Assembly: GCA_002427745.1 (NCBI GenBank)
Contig: DIYF01000132.1
Span: 1-31,068 of the forward strand
Direction of reading: 5' to 3'
Source: Roseivirga sp. UBA6061
Lineage (GTDB): Bacteria > Bacteroidota > Bacteroidia > Cytophagales > Cyclobacteriaceae
DNA length: 31,068 nucleotides
Made by a program: the position numbers and the translations under genes. Positions within the stretch are counted from its first letter, which is position 1. Every line of letters begins with the position of its first letter. Of this stretch, positions 23,389 through 29,596 are shown piece after piece. Below the pieces are notes generated by a model, which saw nothing but the letters and a program-made list of their open reading frames with translations, did no database searches and was not told the origin of the DNA.

Positions 23389-24951
23389 CTATTTTATATA
23401 TCTGAAACCCAGGTTGAGAGTAGTACCGCCACCATCATTTCTTGAAGCGAAAAAGGTGGTAGTCGATGCCTCGATGCCCAGCTTATCGGTCAGCTGGATT
23501 TTGATACCGGCACCGGCTTGTTGAAACCACTGCGATAACCCGAATTGCTCGTCAAAGCCGTTGGATACGCGCTCAAACCTTGGAGAGTATTGATAAAGGG
23601 CGAATAGAGAAACCTTGCTTGAAGGGAAGTAACTCAGAATACCGGTTACCGGAGTTCTGAAGAAATCTACCTGGTCATCTCTCCTGGCAAATCTGTAGAG
23701 CAAATCAGTTTCCAGAAAGAGTCTCCATTCATTATTGATTTCATGATCGTAAAATACCTGCGTAAACCAGGTGTAGCGATCATGCGCCACAAAGGCTCCG
23801 TTTCTGTTTTCAAGATTGCTGCCACCCGGAAACCAGAAGGCCGATCTTACAGAAAGGTTATTCAGATTTTTAAAAGGAGTAAAGCGTATGCTTGGTCCGA
23901 TATTGGCAATAGCAATCTCGTTGATGTCCCCCGATTGAAAAACCGGAGAAAAGGGTGAGCTCCCGTTTGAAAAGGAACTCACCGTCACATCAAAACCCAG
24001 ATTCAACCGGGATGACTTTGATACTCCGAATGTCACCTGGTAGGCAGCGTTGAAAAAACTCTGTCTTTGTGCCAGTGACACCTTATCGCCTTCTCTGTTT
24101 CTTATTCTGTTTTGTGTATAAATATTATAGAAGGAATTGAGCTCTACTTGTCCTTTTCTCAAGAGTACCGAAGGCGTGAAACTCTGAAGGTTTGAAGTAG
24201 GCTCAACGGCCTTTTTTGACGATTGCGCGCTCCCTTCCAGGCTGTTCAAAGCCCAGTCATAGGTGTAATAACCTGTCTTATAGTTGGTAGGAATAGCCTC
24301 GTCACGGTATTTGTTCAGATACTCGATGATAGAAGGGGCTTTGTCCTTGAAATCACCAGGGTACCATTTGAAGATCTCAGAAAGCTCTACCAGCTTCTTA
24401 CGCTTATTCACCTGAATAAAGTCATCATTGTTCAATGCGAGTTTGGTACGCTCCAGAATCTGCGCTTCCAGCTTTTCAGGTCTGTAGGCAAAAGAGGCAA
24501 TCGGAGGACAGCTTACCGCGGCACATACCAGTACAAAGTGCAGCTTTTCGTCTCCTGTTACTTTGAGCAGAAGCTCTTTTTCCAGATCGTTCAGTGTAAT
24601 GTTGTTACCTGCGATATTGTGTTTTTTGTTATCAAAGAAGCCGGCAATTTTCAGAGGAGAGTCTGTCGGGTAATTCTTCAGAATACCGTTGATCACTGAG
24701 ATATTGTAAGCGTTGATATAGAACGCTTTCTTTTCTACTCCACTCAGGTTATTTGTGTTCATACCAGCTACCTGCTGTACCAGGGATTGCAATGGTTCCC
24801 CGTTTCTGTTAAGGCCTTTGTAGTTGACCCTTCCGTCCATCACCTGTGCTTTGAAGAAGGCATCTGCCTCATTCAGAAAAGCGTCCAGTGACTGGGCCCT
24901 TGCTGCCAGCCCGGCAAGCAATGCGGCACCTATCAATATTAACTTTTTCAT
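23389..24951 (-). CDS. DUF547 domain fused to an outer-membrane beta-barrel
   Basis: A 520-residue exported protein (signal peptide MKKLILIGAALLAGLAARA, cut near residue 20) with two parts. Residues about 25-240 are a DUF547 domain: KKAFYINAYNISVINGIL (74-91), LHFVLVCAAVSCPPI (137-151) with His138, Cys143 and Cys148, and FKWYPGDF (194-201). Residues about 260-520 look like a beta-barrel: alternating hydrophobic and polar strands with short turns (for example NAAYQVTFGVSKSSRLNLGFDVTVSSF, WRLFLETDLLYRFARRDD), ending in TTLNLGFRYIK, close to an outer-membrane C-terminal strand. DUF547 has been compared with transglutaminase-like enzymes; activity here is unproven. Most DUF547 proteins lack the barrel. 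The gene follows a lipoprotein gene by 27 bases. Confidence 0.8.
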   Translation of the reverse strand: MKKLILIGAALLAGLAARAQSLDAFLNEADAFFKAQVMDGRVNYKGLNRNGEPLQSLVQQVAGMNTNNLSGVEKKAFYINAYNISVINGILKNYPTDSPLKIAGFFDNKKHNIAGNNITLNDLEKELLLKVTGDEKLHFVLVCAAVSCPPIASFAYRPEKLEAQILERTKLALNNDDFIQVNKRKKLVELSEIFKWYPGDFKDKAPSIIEYLNKYRDEAIPTNYKTGYYTYDWALNSLEGSAQSSKKAVEPTSNLQSFTPSVLLRKGQVELNSFYNIYTQNRIRNREGDKVSLAQRQSFFNAAYQVTFGVSKSSRLNLGFDVTVSSFSNGSSPFSPVFQSGDINEIAIANIGPSIRFTPFKNLNNLSVRSAFWFPGGSNLENRNGAFVAHDRYTWFTQVFYDHEINNEWRLFLETDLLYRFARRDDQVDFFRTPVTGILSYFPSSKVSLFALYQYSPRFERVSNGFDEQFGLSQWFQQAGAGIKIQLTDKLGIEASTTTFFASRNDGGGTTLNLGFRYIK

Positions 24952-24978
24952 TTTAATGCTAGATTTTGATGTGTTGTA

Positions 24979-25488
24979 TTAGTTGGCATCGGTTTCGTAG
25001 ATACCTTCTATGTCCATCAGCTGGCCAAAGATGTCTACCTCACCGGTGAGATGAATTCTGTTGTTTTCCAGACCCTGCACGGTGGAAATGTAAGCGATGC
25101 TGGTGCCACGGTCGAAGATGAGTTGACGGTTAGCGAAGTCAAGCTCCCAGATTCCTGTTTTTACCTGCTGGTCGTCAGCCCCGCCACAGAGTACTTCACC
25201 ACCATCGTATCGGTAAGTACCATCGGTAAAGAAGGTGAAGGTGTCGTCCAGTCGGCAGAATTGAAATCCACTCAGGCCCTCCAGCTCAAATGTCAAGGCT
25301 CTCCATACACGGCTATTGTCACCGGCCAGCTCTGACATAAAGGTGGCTTCCGTAGCCGGGATACCTTCTGGTGCATCGACCGGAGCAGTAGGCCCTGGCT
25401 CATCCAGGTCTACAAGATTACAACCTGCTACCAGGAACAGCGTTGCGCTGAGCAGTAGTGTTGTGTGCAGTTTCTTTAAGTTTTTCAT
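24979..25488 (-). CDS. Lipocalin-like lipoprotein of unknown function
   Basis: A 169-residue lipoprotein; the start at 25488 gives the signal MKNLKKLHTTLLLSATLFLV with lipobox VAGC (Cys23). An in-frame ATG at 25542 would add a non-signal leader. After a Pro-rich linker (DEPGPTAPVDAPEGIPATE) comes a beta-strand-rich domain, with FTFFTDGTYRYDGGEVLCGGADDQQVKTGIWELDFANRQLIFDR typical of lipocalin-like and DUF4488-type Bacteroidota proteins, whose strands read as measure-of-fit patterns rather than catalysis. There are two cysteines in the core (FCRLDD and VLCGG). It is first in a two-gene unit with the DUF547-barrel protein (27 bases apart), so both may act in the same outer-membrane assembly. 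No ligand can be named. Confidence 0.75.
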   Translation of the reverse strand: MKNLKKLHTTLLLSATLFLVAGCNLVDLDEPGPTAPVDAPEGIPATEATFMSELAGDNSRVWRALTFELEGLSGFQFCRLDDTFTFFTDGTYRYDGGEVLCGGADDQQVKTGIWELDFANRQLIFDRGTSIAYISTVQGLENNRIHLTGEVDIFGQLMDIEGIYETDAN

Positions 25489-25843
25489 GGTTGTTGTGAT
25501 TCTTTTTTCTGTTTGTGCCATCCGCCTTACTGCCTCATGCACAACTCCCCAATGTGAATCGGGACACAGAAGTTCACCAGAAAAACAAGTTTTTTCAAGA
25601 TTGGAGCAAATGTTAACTGCCTGTTAGTCAGCTGTGATACTTTTGTGATAATTAAAAGGAAAGTTGATAAATCGGTGAGCTTTTCAGAGACCAGAACTCA
25701 GGTCATGATGGTATCTGTGGTGGCAGAGATGGAATCAGGAGTTACTGCCTTTCTGCAATAATCAGGAAGGTCAGAGATGTATTAAAGAGATTGTAGTTCC
25801 CGGGAAGCCGGAGTTGTACAAGTAGGTAGTCAGTAGCTGCTTC
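25489..25843. other. 355-base intergenic region, no gene seen
   Basis: It carries the upstream region of the lipoprotein/DUF547 unit (right-hand neighbour of its start) and the 3' region of the DinB gene. A direct repeat GTGATA-N5-GTGATA at 25634-25650 is 11 bases apart, about one helical turn, and contains TACTTTTG on the plus strand. No plus-strand gene follows (the best frame, from 25708, stops after about 18 codons). Confidence 0.4.
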
Positions 25844-26329
25844 TCAGTTGTTCAGAATCTCTTCAATCTGCTTCAGGTGATGTTTCAGATGCAACACATA
25901 ATCACCCATAAAGTAATCGAGGCTGGTAGGCAGGTCTTCGGGTACCGTGTGGAAAGCAATCTTGTGGAGATTATGCTGCGTACGGGCCTTTGTGCGAATC
26001 TCATCGGGTACCTGTGTCATGAGGTGTGCCAGTTGCAGATTGAAGCCTCTCCAGAGGATGAGTAATTCATGCCAGTTGGCTTCCTGATAGTTTTGTGCTT
26101 CTACCCAGCCATCCTGCCCATAGCCGTCAAAAATCAGGTCATCCGTAAACTGTGCCCTGACAAAACGCTGGTGGTTGTTAGAGGCAGAGTCGATCAGGTG
26201 GCCTATGATCTCCTTAACTGACCACTTACCTGGTGCAGGTTTTGCGCTTACCTTATCCTCTTCTACAAGTGTCAGGTTTTGAAAAGCGTCTAGTACGGTG
26301 TCTTTCAGATCTTGGATATATGCCGGCAT
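25844..26329 (-). CDS. DinB-fold (DinB_2/YfiT-like) metal-binding protein
   Basis: A 161-residue four-helix-bundle protein of the DinB superfamily, whose members bind a divalent metal through three histidines and often act in thiol-transferase or detoxification chemistry. Visible are the PAPGKWSVKEIIGHLIDSASNNHQRF block (31-56) with His44, and the C-terminal YVLHLKHHLKQIEEI (144-158) with the HxxxH pair His147 and His151. The three ligands are thus present. Helix positions and length match the family. It is a single gene: a terminator for the upstream unit ends 4 bases before its start region, and its own -7 box lies at 26334-26341. Substrate unknown; the old DNA-damage name of the family is not evidence of a repair role. 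Confidence 0.88.
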   Translation of the reverse strand: MPAYIQDLKDTVLDAFQNLTLVEEDKVSAKPAPGKWSVKEIIGHLIDSASNNHQRFVRAQFTDDLIFDGYGQDGWVEAQNYQEANWHELLILWRGFNLQLAHLMTQVPDEIRTKARTQHNLHKIAFHTVPEDLPTSLDYFMGDYVLHLKHHLKQIEEILNN

Positions 26330-26333
26330 GCCA

Positions 26334-26341
26334 CAAAAGTA
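26334..26341 (-). promoter_or_regulatory. -7 promoter element of the DinB-fold gene
   Basis: The minus strand reads TACTTTTG, an exact TAnnTTTG, ending 4 bases before the ATG at 26329, giving a leaderless or nearly leaderless message. It directly abuts the T-tract of the terminator at 26341-26369. Confidence 0.5.
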
Positions 26342-26369
26342 AAAAAGCCTCGCTTTGCGGGACTTTTTT
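26341..26369 (-). terminator. Intrinsic terminator (minus strand) of the pirin unit
   Basis: A stem of 13 positions (12 pair, one C-A mismatch, one G-T wobble) with an AAA loop. Six A-T pairs at the base give a U-tract at the exit. On the minus strand it follows the small ORF at 26380-26490 by 10 bases and the pirin stop by about 118 bases. Confidence 0.75.
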
Positions 26370-26379
26370 ATAGATGAAT

Positions 26380-26490
26380 TTATTTCACATTGTCAGAGGT
26401 TTTTTTTAACTCTTTCATCTCTTCTTCTGTTAGTTCCAGATCCCTCCCAAATCCAGAGTTGGATGCGAATCCTCTTTGAATATCAATCAA
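26380..26490 (-). CDS. Candidate 36-residue ORF overlapping the pirin stop
   Basis: An open frame on the minus strand from the TTG at 26490, which overlaps the pirin TGA (TTGA). GGAGG lies about 14 bases upstream, inside the pirin end. The product would read IDIQRGFASNSGFGRDLELT then EEEMKELKKTSDNVK, a plausible small, charged, partly helical protein. In favour: natural-looking amino-acid use, a terminator 10 bases after its stop, and coupling to the pirin stop. Against: a TTG start, no ATG, small size. It could also be a frameshift-extended pirin tail or the remnant of a larger gene. Function unknown. Confidence 0.3.
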   Translation of the reverse strand: MIDIQRGFASNSGFGRDLELTEEEMKELKKTSDNVK

Positions 26491-27197
26491 AACTTCATCG
26501 GTACCTCCATCAGCAGTATTTCAGTATCGCTGTCAGCAGTAATGCTTACCTCAGAGGTATCGGTAATTCCCACGGCATCACGCGAACCCAGAGCTTCTCC
26601 TGCAATGGTAGCTTCACCTTTGAGTACAAAGGCATAGAGTCCACTGCCAGGCTTGTTGAACTTATAATCCAAAGTAGTACCTGCTTCAAGGTTTCCCAGG
26701 CTAAACCAGGCATCCTGATTAATGGTCAGAGCTTCTCCGCCCTCAGGAGCAACGACAGTTTGAAACTTATTCGTCCGGTCTGTGGCCGAATAGCTTTTCT
26801 GCTCATAGCGGGGAGTAATGTCCCTTTCTTTTGGGAAAACCCAGATCTGTAAAAACTCAACCGGTTTGTCAGTGTTGTGATTATACTCAGAGTGTCTCAG
26901 GCCACTGCCGGCAGACATGATCTGTACATCTCCCTGTCTGATCACCTCACTTCGGCCGGTGCTGTCTTTATGCTCCAGATCTCCCGATAGAGGAATGGAG
27001 ATAATTTCCATATTATCATGAGGGTGGGTGCCAAAACCCTGTCCTCCCGCTACCTGGTCATCGTTCAATACCCGTAAAGCACCAAAGTGTACCCTTTCAG
27101 GGTTATAGTATCCCGCAAAGCTAAAGCTGTGTCGGCTTCTCAACCAGCCGTGGTCGGCAAATCCTCTGCTATCTGATGTATGTACTACAGTGTTCAT
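26487..27197 (-). CDS. Pirin family protein (YhaK/quercetinase-like bicupin)
   Basis: A 236-residue pirin, a two-cupin protein that binds one iron in the N-terminal cupin. Some relatives have quercetin 2,3-dioxygenase activity and others act as redox sensors. The metal ligands are in place: His58 and His60 (GTHPHDNMEI), His102 and Glu104 (LRHSEYNH). The N-terminal motif RSRHSFSFAGYYNPER (21-36) and the C-terminal cupin (about 135-236, with NKPGSGLYAFVLKGEATI) are complete. A 24-bp palindrome 26 bases upstream of the start is almost certainly its operator. So expression is probably induced by a small-molecule or redox signal through a dimeric repressor encoded elsewhere. Cytoplasmic; physiological substrate unknown. 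Confidence 0.92.
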   Translation of the reverse strand: MNTVVHTSDSRGFADHGWLRSRHSFSFAGYYNPERVHFGALRVLNDDQVAGGQGFGTHPHDNMEIISIPLSGDLEHKDSTGRSEVIRQGDVQIMSAGSGLRHSEYNHNTDKPVEFLQIWVFPKERDITPRYEQKSYSATDRTNKFQTVVAPEGGEALTINQDAWFSLGNLEAGTTLDYKFNKPGSGLYAFVLKGEATIAGEALGSRDAVGITDTSEVSITADSDTEILLMEVPMKF

Positions 27198-27222
27198 TTT
27201 TTGTCCTTTCTCGTTTAGTTGA

Positions 27223-27246
27223 ATTTACATGTATGTACATGTAAAT
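27223..27246. promoter_or_regulatory. Palindromic operator upstream of the pirin gene
   Basis: Arms of 11 bases (ATTTACATGTA and its exact reverse complement) flank a 2-base TG centre. This is a 24-bp near-perfect dyad, 26 bases before the pirin ATG and within the region between divergent genes. It is typical in size and symmetry for a dimeric winged-helix or TetR-type repressor; no regulator gene lies in the window. Confidence 0.8.
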
Positions 27247-27358
27247 AACTGATTGCTGTTCTGATTAGTTCAATTGGGGCAAGCATAATGTTTTGACCAC
27301 TTTTTAAACTTAGTTAAAGCTTCCGGTGTTCACTCACTACCTTTCGTCCGAAGGGGGA

Positions 27359-27388
27359 CTTGTGCATTGGTGGGATTTTCTACTTTTG
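27359..27388 (+). promoter_or_regulatory. Promoter of the glycosyltransferase operon
   Basis: CTTG (27359-27362, one mismatch to TTTG), an 18-base spacer and TACTTTTG (27381-27388, exact TAnnTTTG). The transcript would start near 27394, giving a leader of about 24 bases before the ATG at 27418. It excludes the upstream TTG (27367) as a start. Confidence 0.5.
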
Positions 27389-27417
27389 TGCGTCTAAAAA
27401 CAGAGAGTGCGTCAGAC

Positions 27418-28104
27418 ATGACTAATGTAAAAGTGGTAATTCCGGCAAATAACGAAGAGCAGTCCATCGGGCTGGTTGTCCGGGATATTCCAAAAGACAT
27501 TGTGAGCGAGATAGTGGTGGTGAATAACGCCTCGACTGATAATACTGTGGAAGTGGCCAGACAGGCCGGAGCGACTGTTTTAGACGAACCCGTTCCCGGC
27601 TATGGCCGTGCTTGCCTCAAAGGAATCTCGTATCTTGCGGCCGCAGATAAACAGCCTGATATCCTGGTATTTCTGGATGGAGACTACTCAGATTACCCGG
27701 AAGAGCTTGCGGATGTAATTGCTCCTATTTTGAATGATGGGGCAGACATGGTGATTGGCAGTCGTGCTTTGGGGCAACGTGAGGGAGGTTCGATGACTTT
27801 TCCTCAGGTCTTTGGCAATTGGCTTGCCACTTCTCTGATGCGACTCTTTTATCGAGTGAAGTTTACTGACCTCGGACCTTTTAGAGCTATTCGGTTTGAT
27901 AAGTTGCTGGAAATCAATATGGTGGACAAGACTTATGGCTGGACTGTGGAGATGCAGGTGAAAGCTGCCCGACATAAATTGAAAACTGCTGAGGTGCCGG
28001 TAAACTATAAAAGGCGGATCGGGGTTAGCAAGGTGTCCGGAACAATTAAAGGAACCGTAATGGCGGGTTATAAGATTATCTGGACGATTTTTAAATACTT
28101 GTAG
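27418..28104 (+). CDS. Glycosyltransferase family 2, polyprenyl-phosphate sugar synthase-like
   Basis: A 228-residue GT2 enzyme of the dolichol/polyprenol-phosphate mannose or glucose synthase type, without membrane helices. The GT-A motifs are VVIPANNEEQSIG (6-18), VVVNNASTDNT (33-43), the metal-binding DGD at 87-89 (VFLDGDYSDYPEEL), and the later TDLGPFRAIRF and YGWTVEMQVKAAR that mark this subfamily. The ATG at 27418 fits the family N-terminus. It is the first gene of a three-gene operon (4 bases to the next), followed by a membrane GT2 and a polytopic GT-C enzyme. A likely role is to charge a lipid-phosphate carrier with a sugar that the GT-C enzyme then uses. Donor sugar unknown. Confidence 0.88.
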   Translation: MTNVKVVIPANNEEQSIGLVVRDIPKDIVSEIVVVNNASTDNTVEVARQAGATVLDEPVPGYGRACLKGISYLAAADKQPDILVFLDGDYSDYPEELADVIAPILNDGADMVIGSRALGQREGGSMTFPQVFGNWLATSLMRLFYRVKFTDLGPFRAIRFDKLLEINMVDKTYGWTVEMQVKAARHKLKTAEVPVNYKRRIGVSKVSGTIKGTVMAGYKIIWTIFKYL

Positions 28105-28108
28105 TGTA

Positions 28109-29596
28109 ATGTACTGGTTAGAATTAATCGTATTGACTTTATATACCGGGGCGCTGTCCTTCATTTTTTTGTACAGCTTATCGCAATTAAATCTGGTGTA
28201 TCTTTTCAGAAAGGCTAAAAGAAAAGGCTTGCTTCCTGACGAGCCTCAGGTGCCTGAAAATTATGAACACCCTATTGTCACGGTACAATTGCCTGTATAT
28301 AATGAACTGTATGTGGTGGAGCGCCTTATTGATGCGGTAGCGGCTTTTGACTGGCCCAAAGACCGGTTGGAGATTCAGGTGCTTGACGACTCCAATGACG
28401 AAACCGTTCAGGTAATCGCTGATAAGGTAGCCGAGTGGCAACAGAAAGGTATCGATATTCATCAGGTAAGAAGACCTGAAAGAAAAGGATTTAAGGCCGG
28501 AGCACTCCAGTATGGTATTGAGATTTCAAAAGGTGAGTACTTCGCTATTTTCGATGCCGATTTTGTGCCTGACCGGGATTTCCTGAAAAAGACCGTGCCG
28601 CACTTCGAGCGAGATGAGAAAATAGGCGTGGTGCAGTCTCGCTGGGGGCACCTTAATAAAGAGTACTCCATGCTCACCAAGCTGCAGGCTTTTGGTTTGA
28701 ACACGCACTTCTTTGTAGAACAAAACGGGCGTTCCAGCGGAAAGCATTTCCTGAATTTCAACGGTACAGCGGGCGTATGGAGAAAGTCCTGTATTCTGGA
28801 TGCCGGTGGCTGGAAAGCCGATACGCTTACTGAAGATCTGGACCTTAGCTACCGAGCTCAGCTGAAAGGCTGGGAGATTTTCTACGTATCCAATACGGTT
28901 GCTCCGGCAGAGCTTCCTGCTGCCATGGGGGCTATTAAATCTCAGCAGTACCGCTGGACCAAAGGGGCGGCTGAAACCAGCCGTAAACTTTTGCCCAAAG
29001 TGCTGAAAGCCAAGCTGCCGCTGGCTACAAAATTTCACGCCACTTTCCATTTGCTGAACTCAGCCGTATTCATCTGCATTGTGCTGACGGCCTTTCTGAG
29101 TGTACCTGTACTGTTTATCAGAAACCTGTCTTCAGGCTGGCAGATTTTGCTCAATGTGTCTACCATCTTCCTGTTGGGCTATGTGTTCCTGGTGATATTC
29201 TATTGGAATGGCTTTAAGGAAGAGAAAAAGAGTTTCTGGCAGACATTAAAGGACTTTGTGCCGCAAATGTTTATGCTCCTGTCTGTGTTTTTAGGCCTGA
29301 GCGTACATAACGCAGTGGCCGTGATGGAAGGGCTGATAGGAAAGAAAACTCCCTTTGTAAGAACGCCCAAGTTCAACATTACCAAAAAGGAGGGAAGCTG
29401 GAAGAACAATAAGTATTTCAGCCGAAAGATTAATCCTTTGACTATGCTCGAAGGTTTGCTTTCACTCTACTTCTTTGGCGGTTTGGGTCTGGCTTTCTAT
29501 TTCAATGATTTTGCCCTGCTTCCATTCCATATTTTGCTTAGCTTAGGTTTCCTGTTGGTATTCTATTATACCGTGCAGCATACGCGACATGCTTAA
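28109..29596 (+). CDS. Membrane glycosyltransferase family 2 with QxxRW motif
   Basis: A 495-residue membrane GT2 of the cellulose-synthase-like or CslA/mannan-synthase type. One N-terminal membrane segment (about 5-30) precedes the catalytic domain. That domain has the motifs PVYNELYVVERLIDA (62-76), DDSNDE (93-98), the D-x-D site Asp149/Asp151 (DADF), the catalytic TED (241-243, TEDLDLSYR) and QQYRW (279-283). About four C-terminal membrane segments follow (near 309-333, 343-368, 390-410, 450-490). The Q-x-x-R-W motif marks processive or lipid-linked beta-glycosyl transfer. It lies between a DPM-like GT2 and a GT-C gene (8-base overlap with the latter, ATGCTTAA). It may build a glycolipid (for example glucosyl- or mannosyl-lipid) or a short glycan. 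Product not deducible. Confidence 0.9.
   Translation: MYWLELIVLTLYTGALSFIFLYSLSQLNLVYLFRKAKRKGLLPDEPQVPENYEHPIVTVQLPVYNELYVVERLIDAVAAFDWPKDRLEIQVLDDSNDETVQVIADKVAEWQQKGIDIHQVRRPERKGFKAGALQYGIEISKGEYFAIFDADFVPDRDFLKKTVPHFERDEKIGVVQSRWGHLNKEYSMLTKLQAFGLNTHFFVEQNGRSSGKHFLNFNGTAGVWRKSCILDAGGWKADTLTEDLDLSYRAQLKGWEIFYVSNTVAPAELPAAMGAIKSQQYRWTKGAAETSRKLLPKVLKAKLPLATKFHATFHLLNSAVFICIVLTAFLSVPVLFIRNLSSGWQILLNVSTIFLLGYVFLVIFYWNGFKEEKKSFWQTLKDFVPQMFMLLSVFLGLSVHNAVAVMEGLIGKKTPFVRTPKFNITKKEGSWKNNKYFSRKINPLTMLEGLLSLYFFGGLGLAFYFNDFALLPFHILLSLGFLLVFYYTVQHTRHA

Noticed and set aside
24223..24699. A 158-codon plus-strand frame
   Set aside because: Antisense to the DUF547 domain coding region, whose motifs are conserved; no start context of its own.
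27367..27417. TTG start for the first glycosyltransferase
   Set aside because: The stretch holds the promoter (27359-27388), and the GT2 family N-terminus begins at the ATG at 27418.
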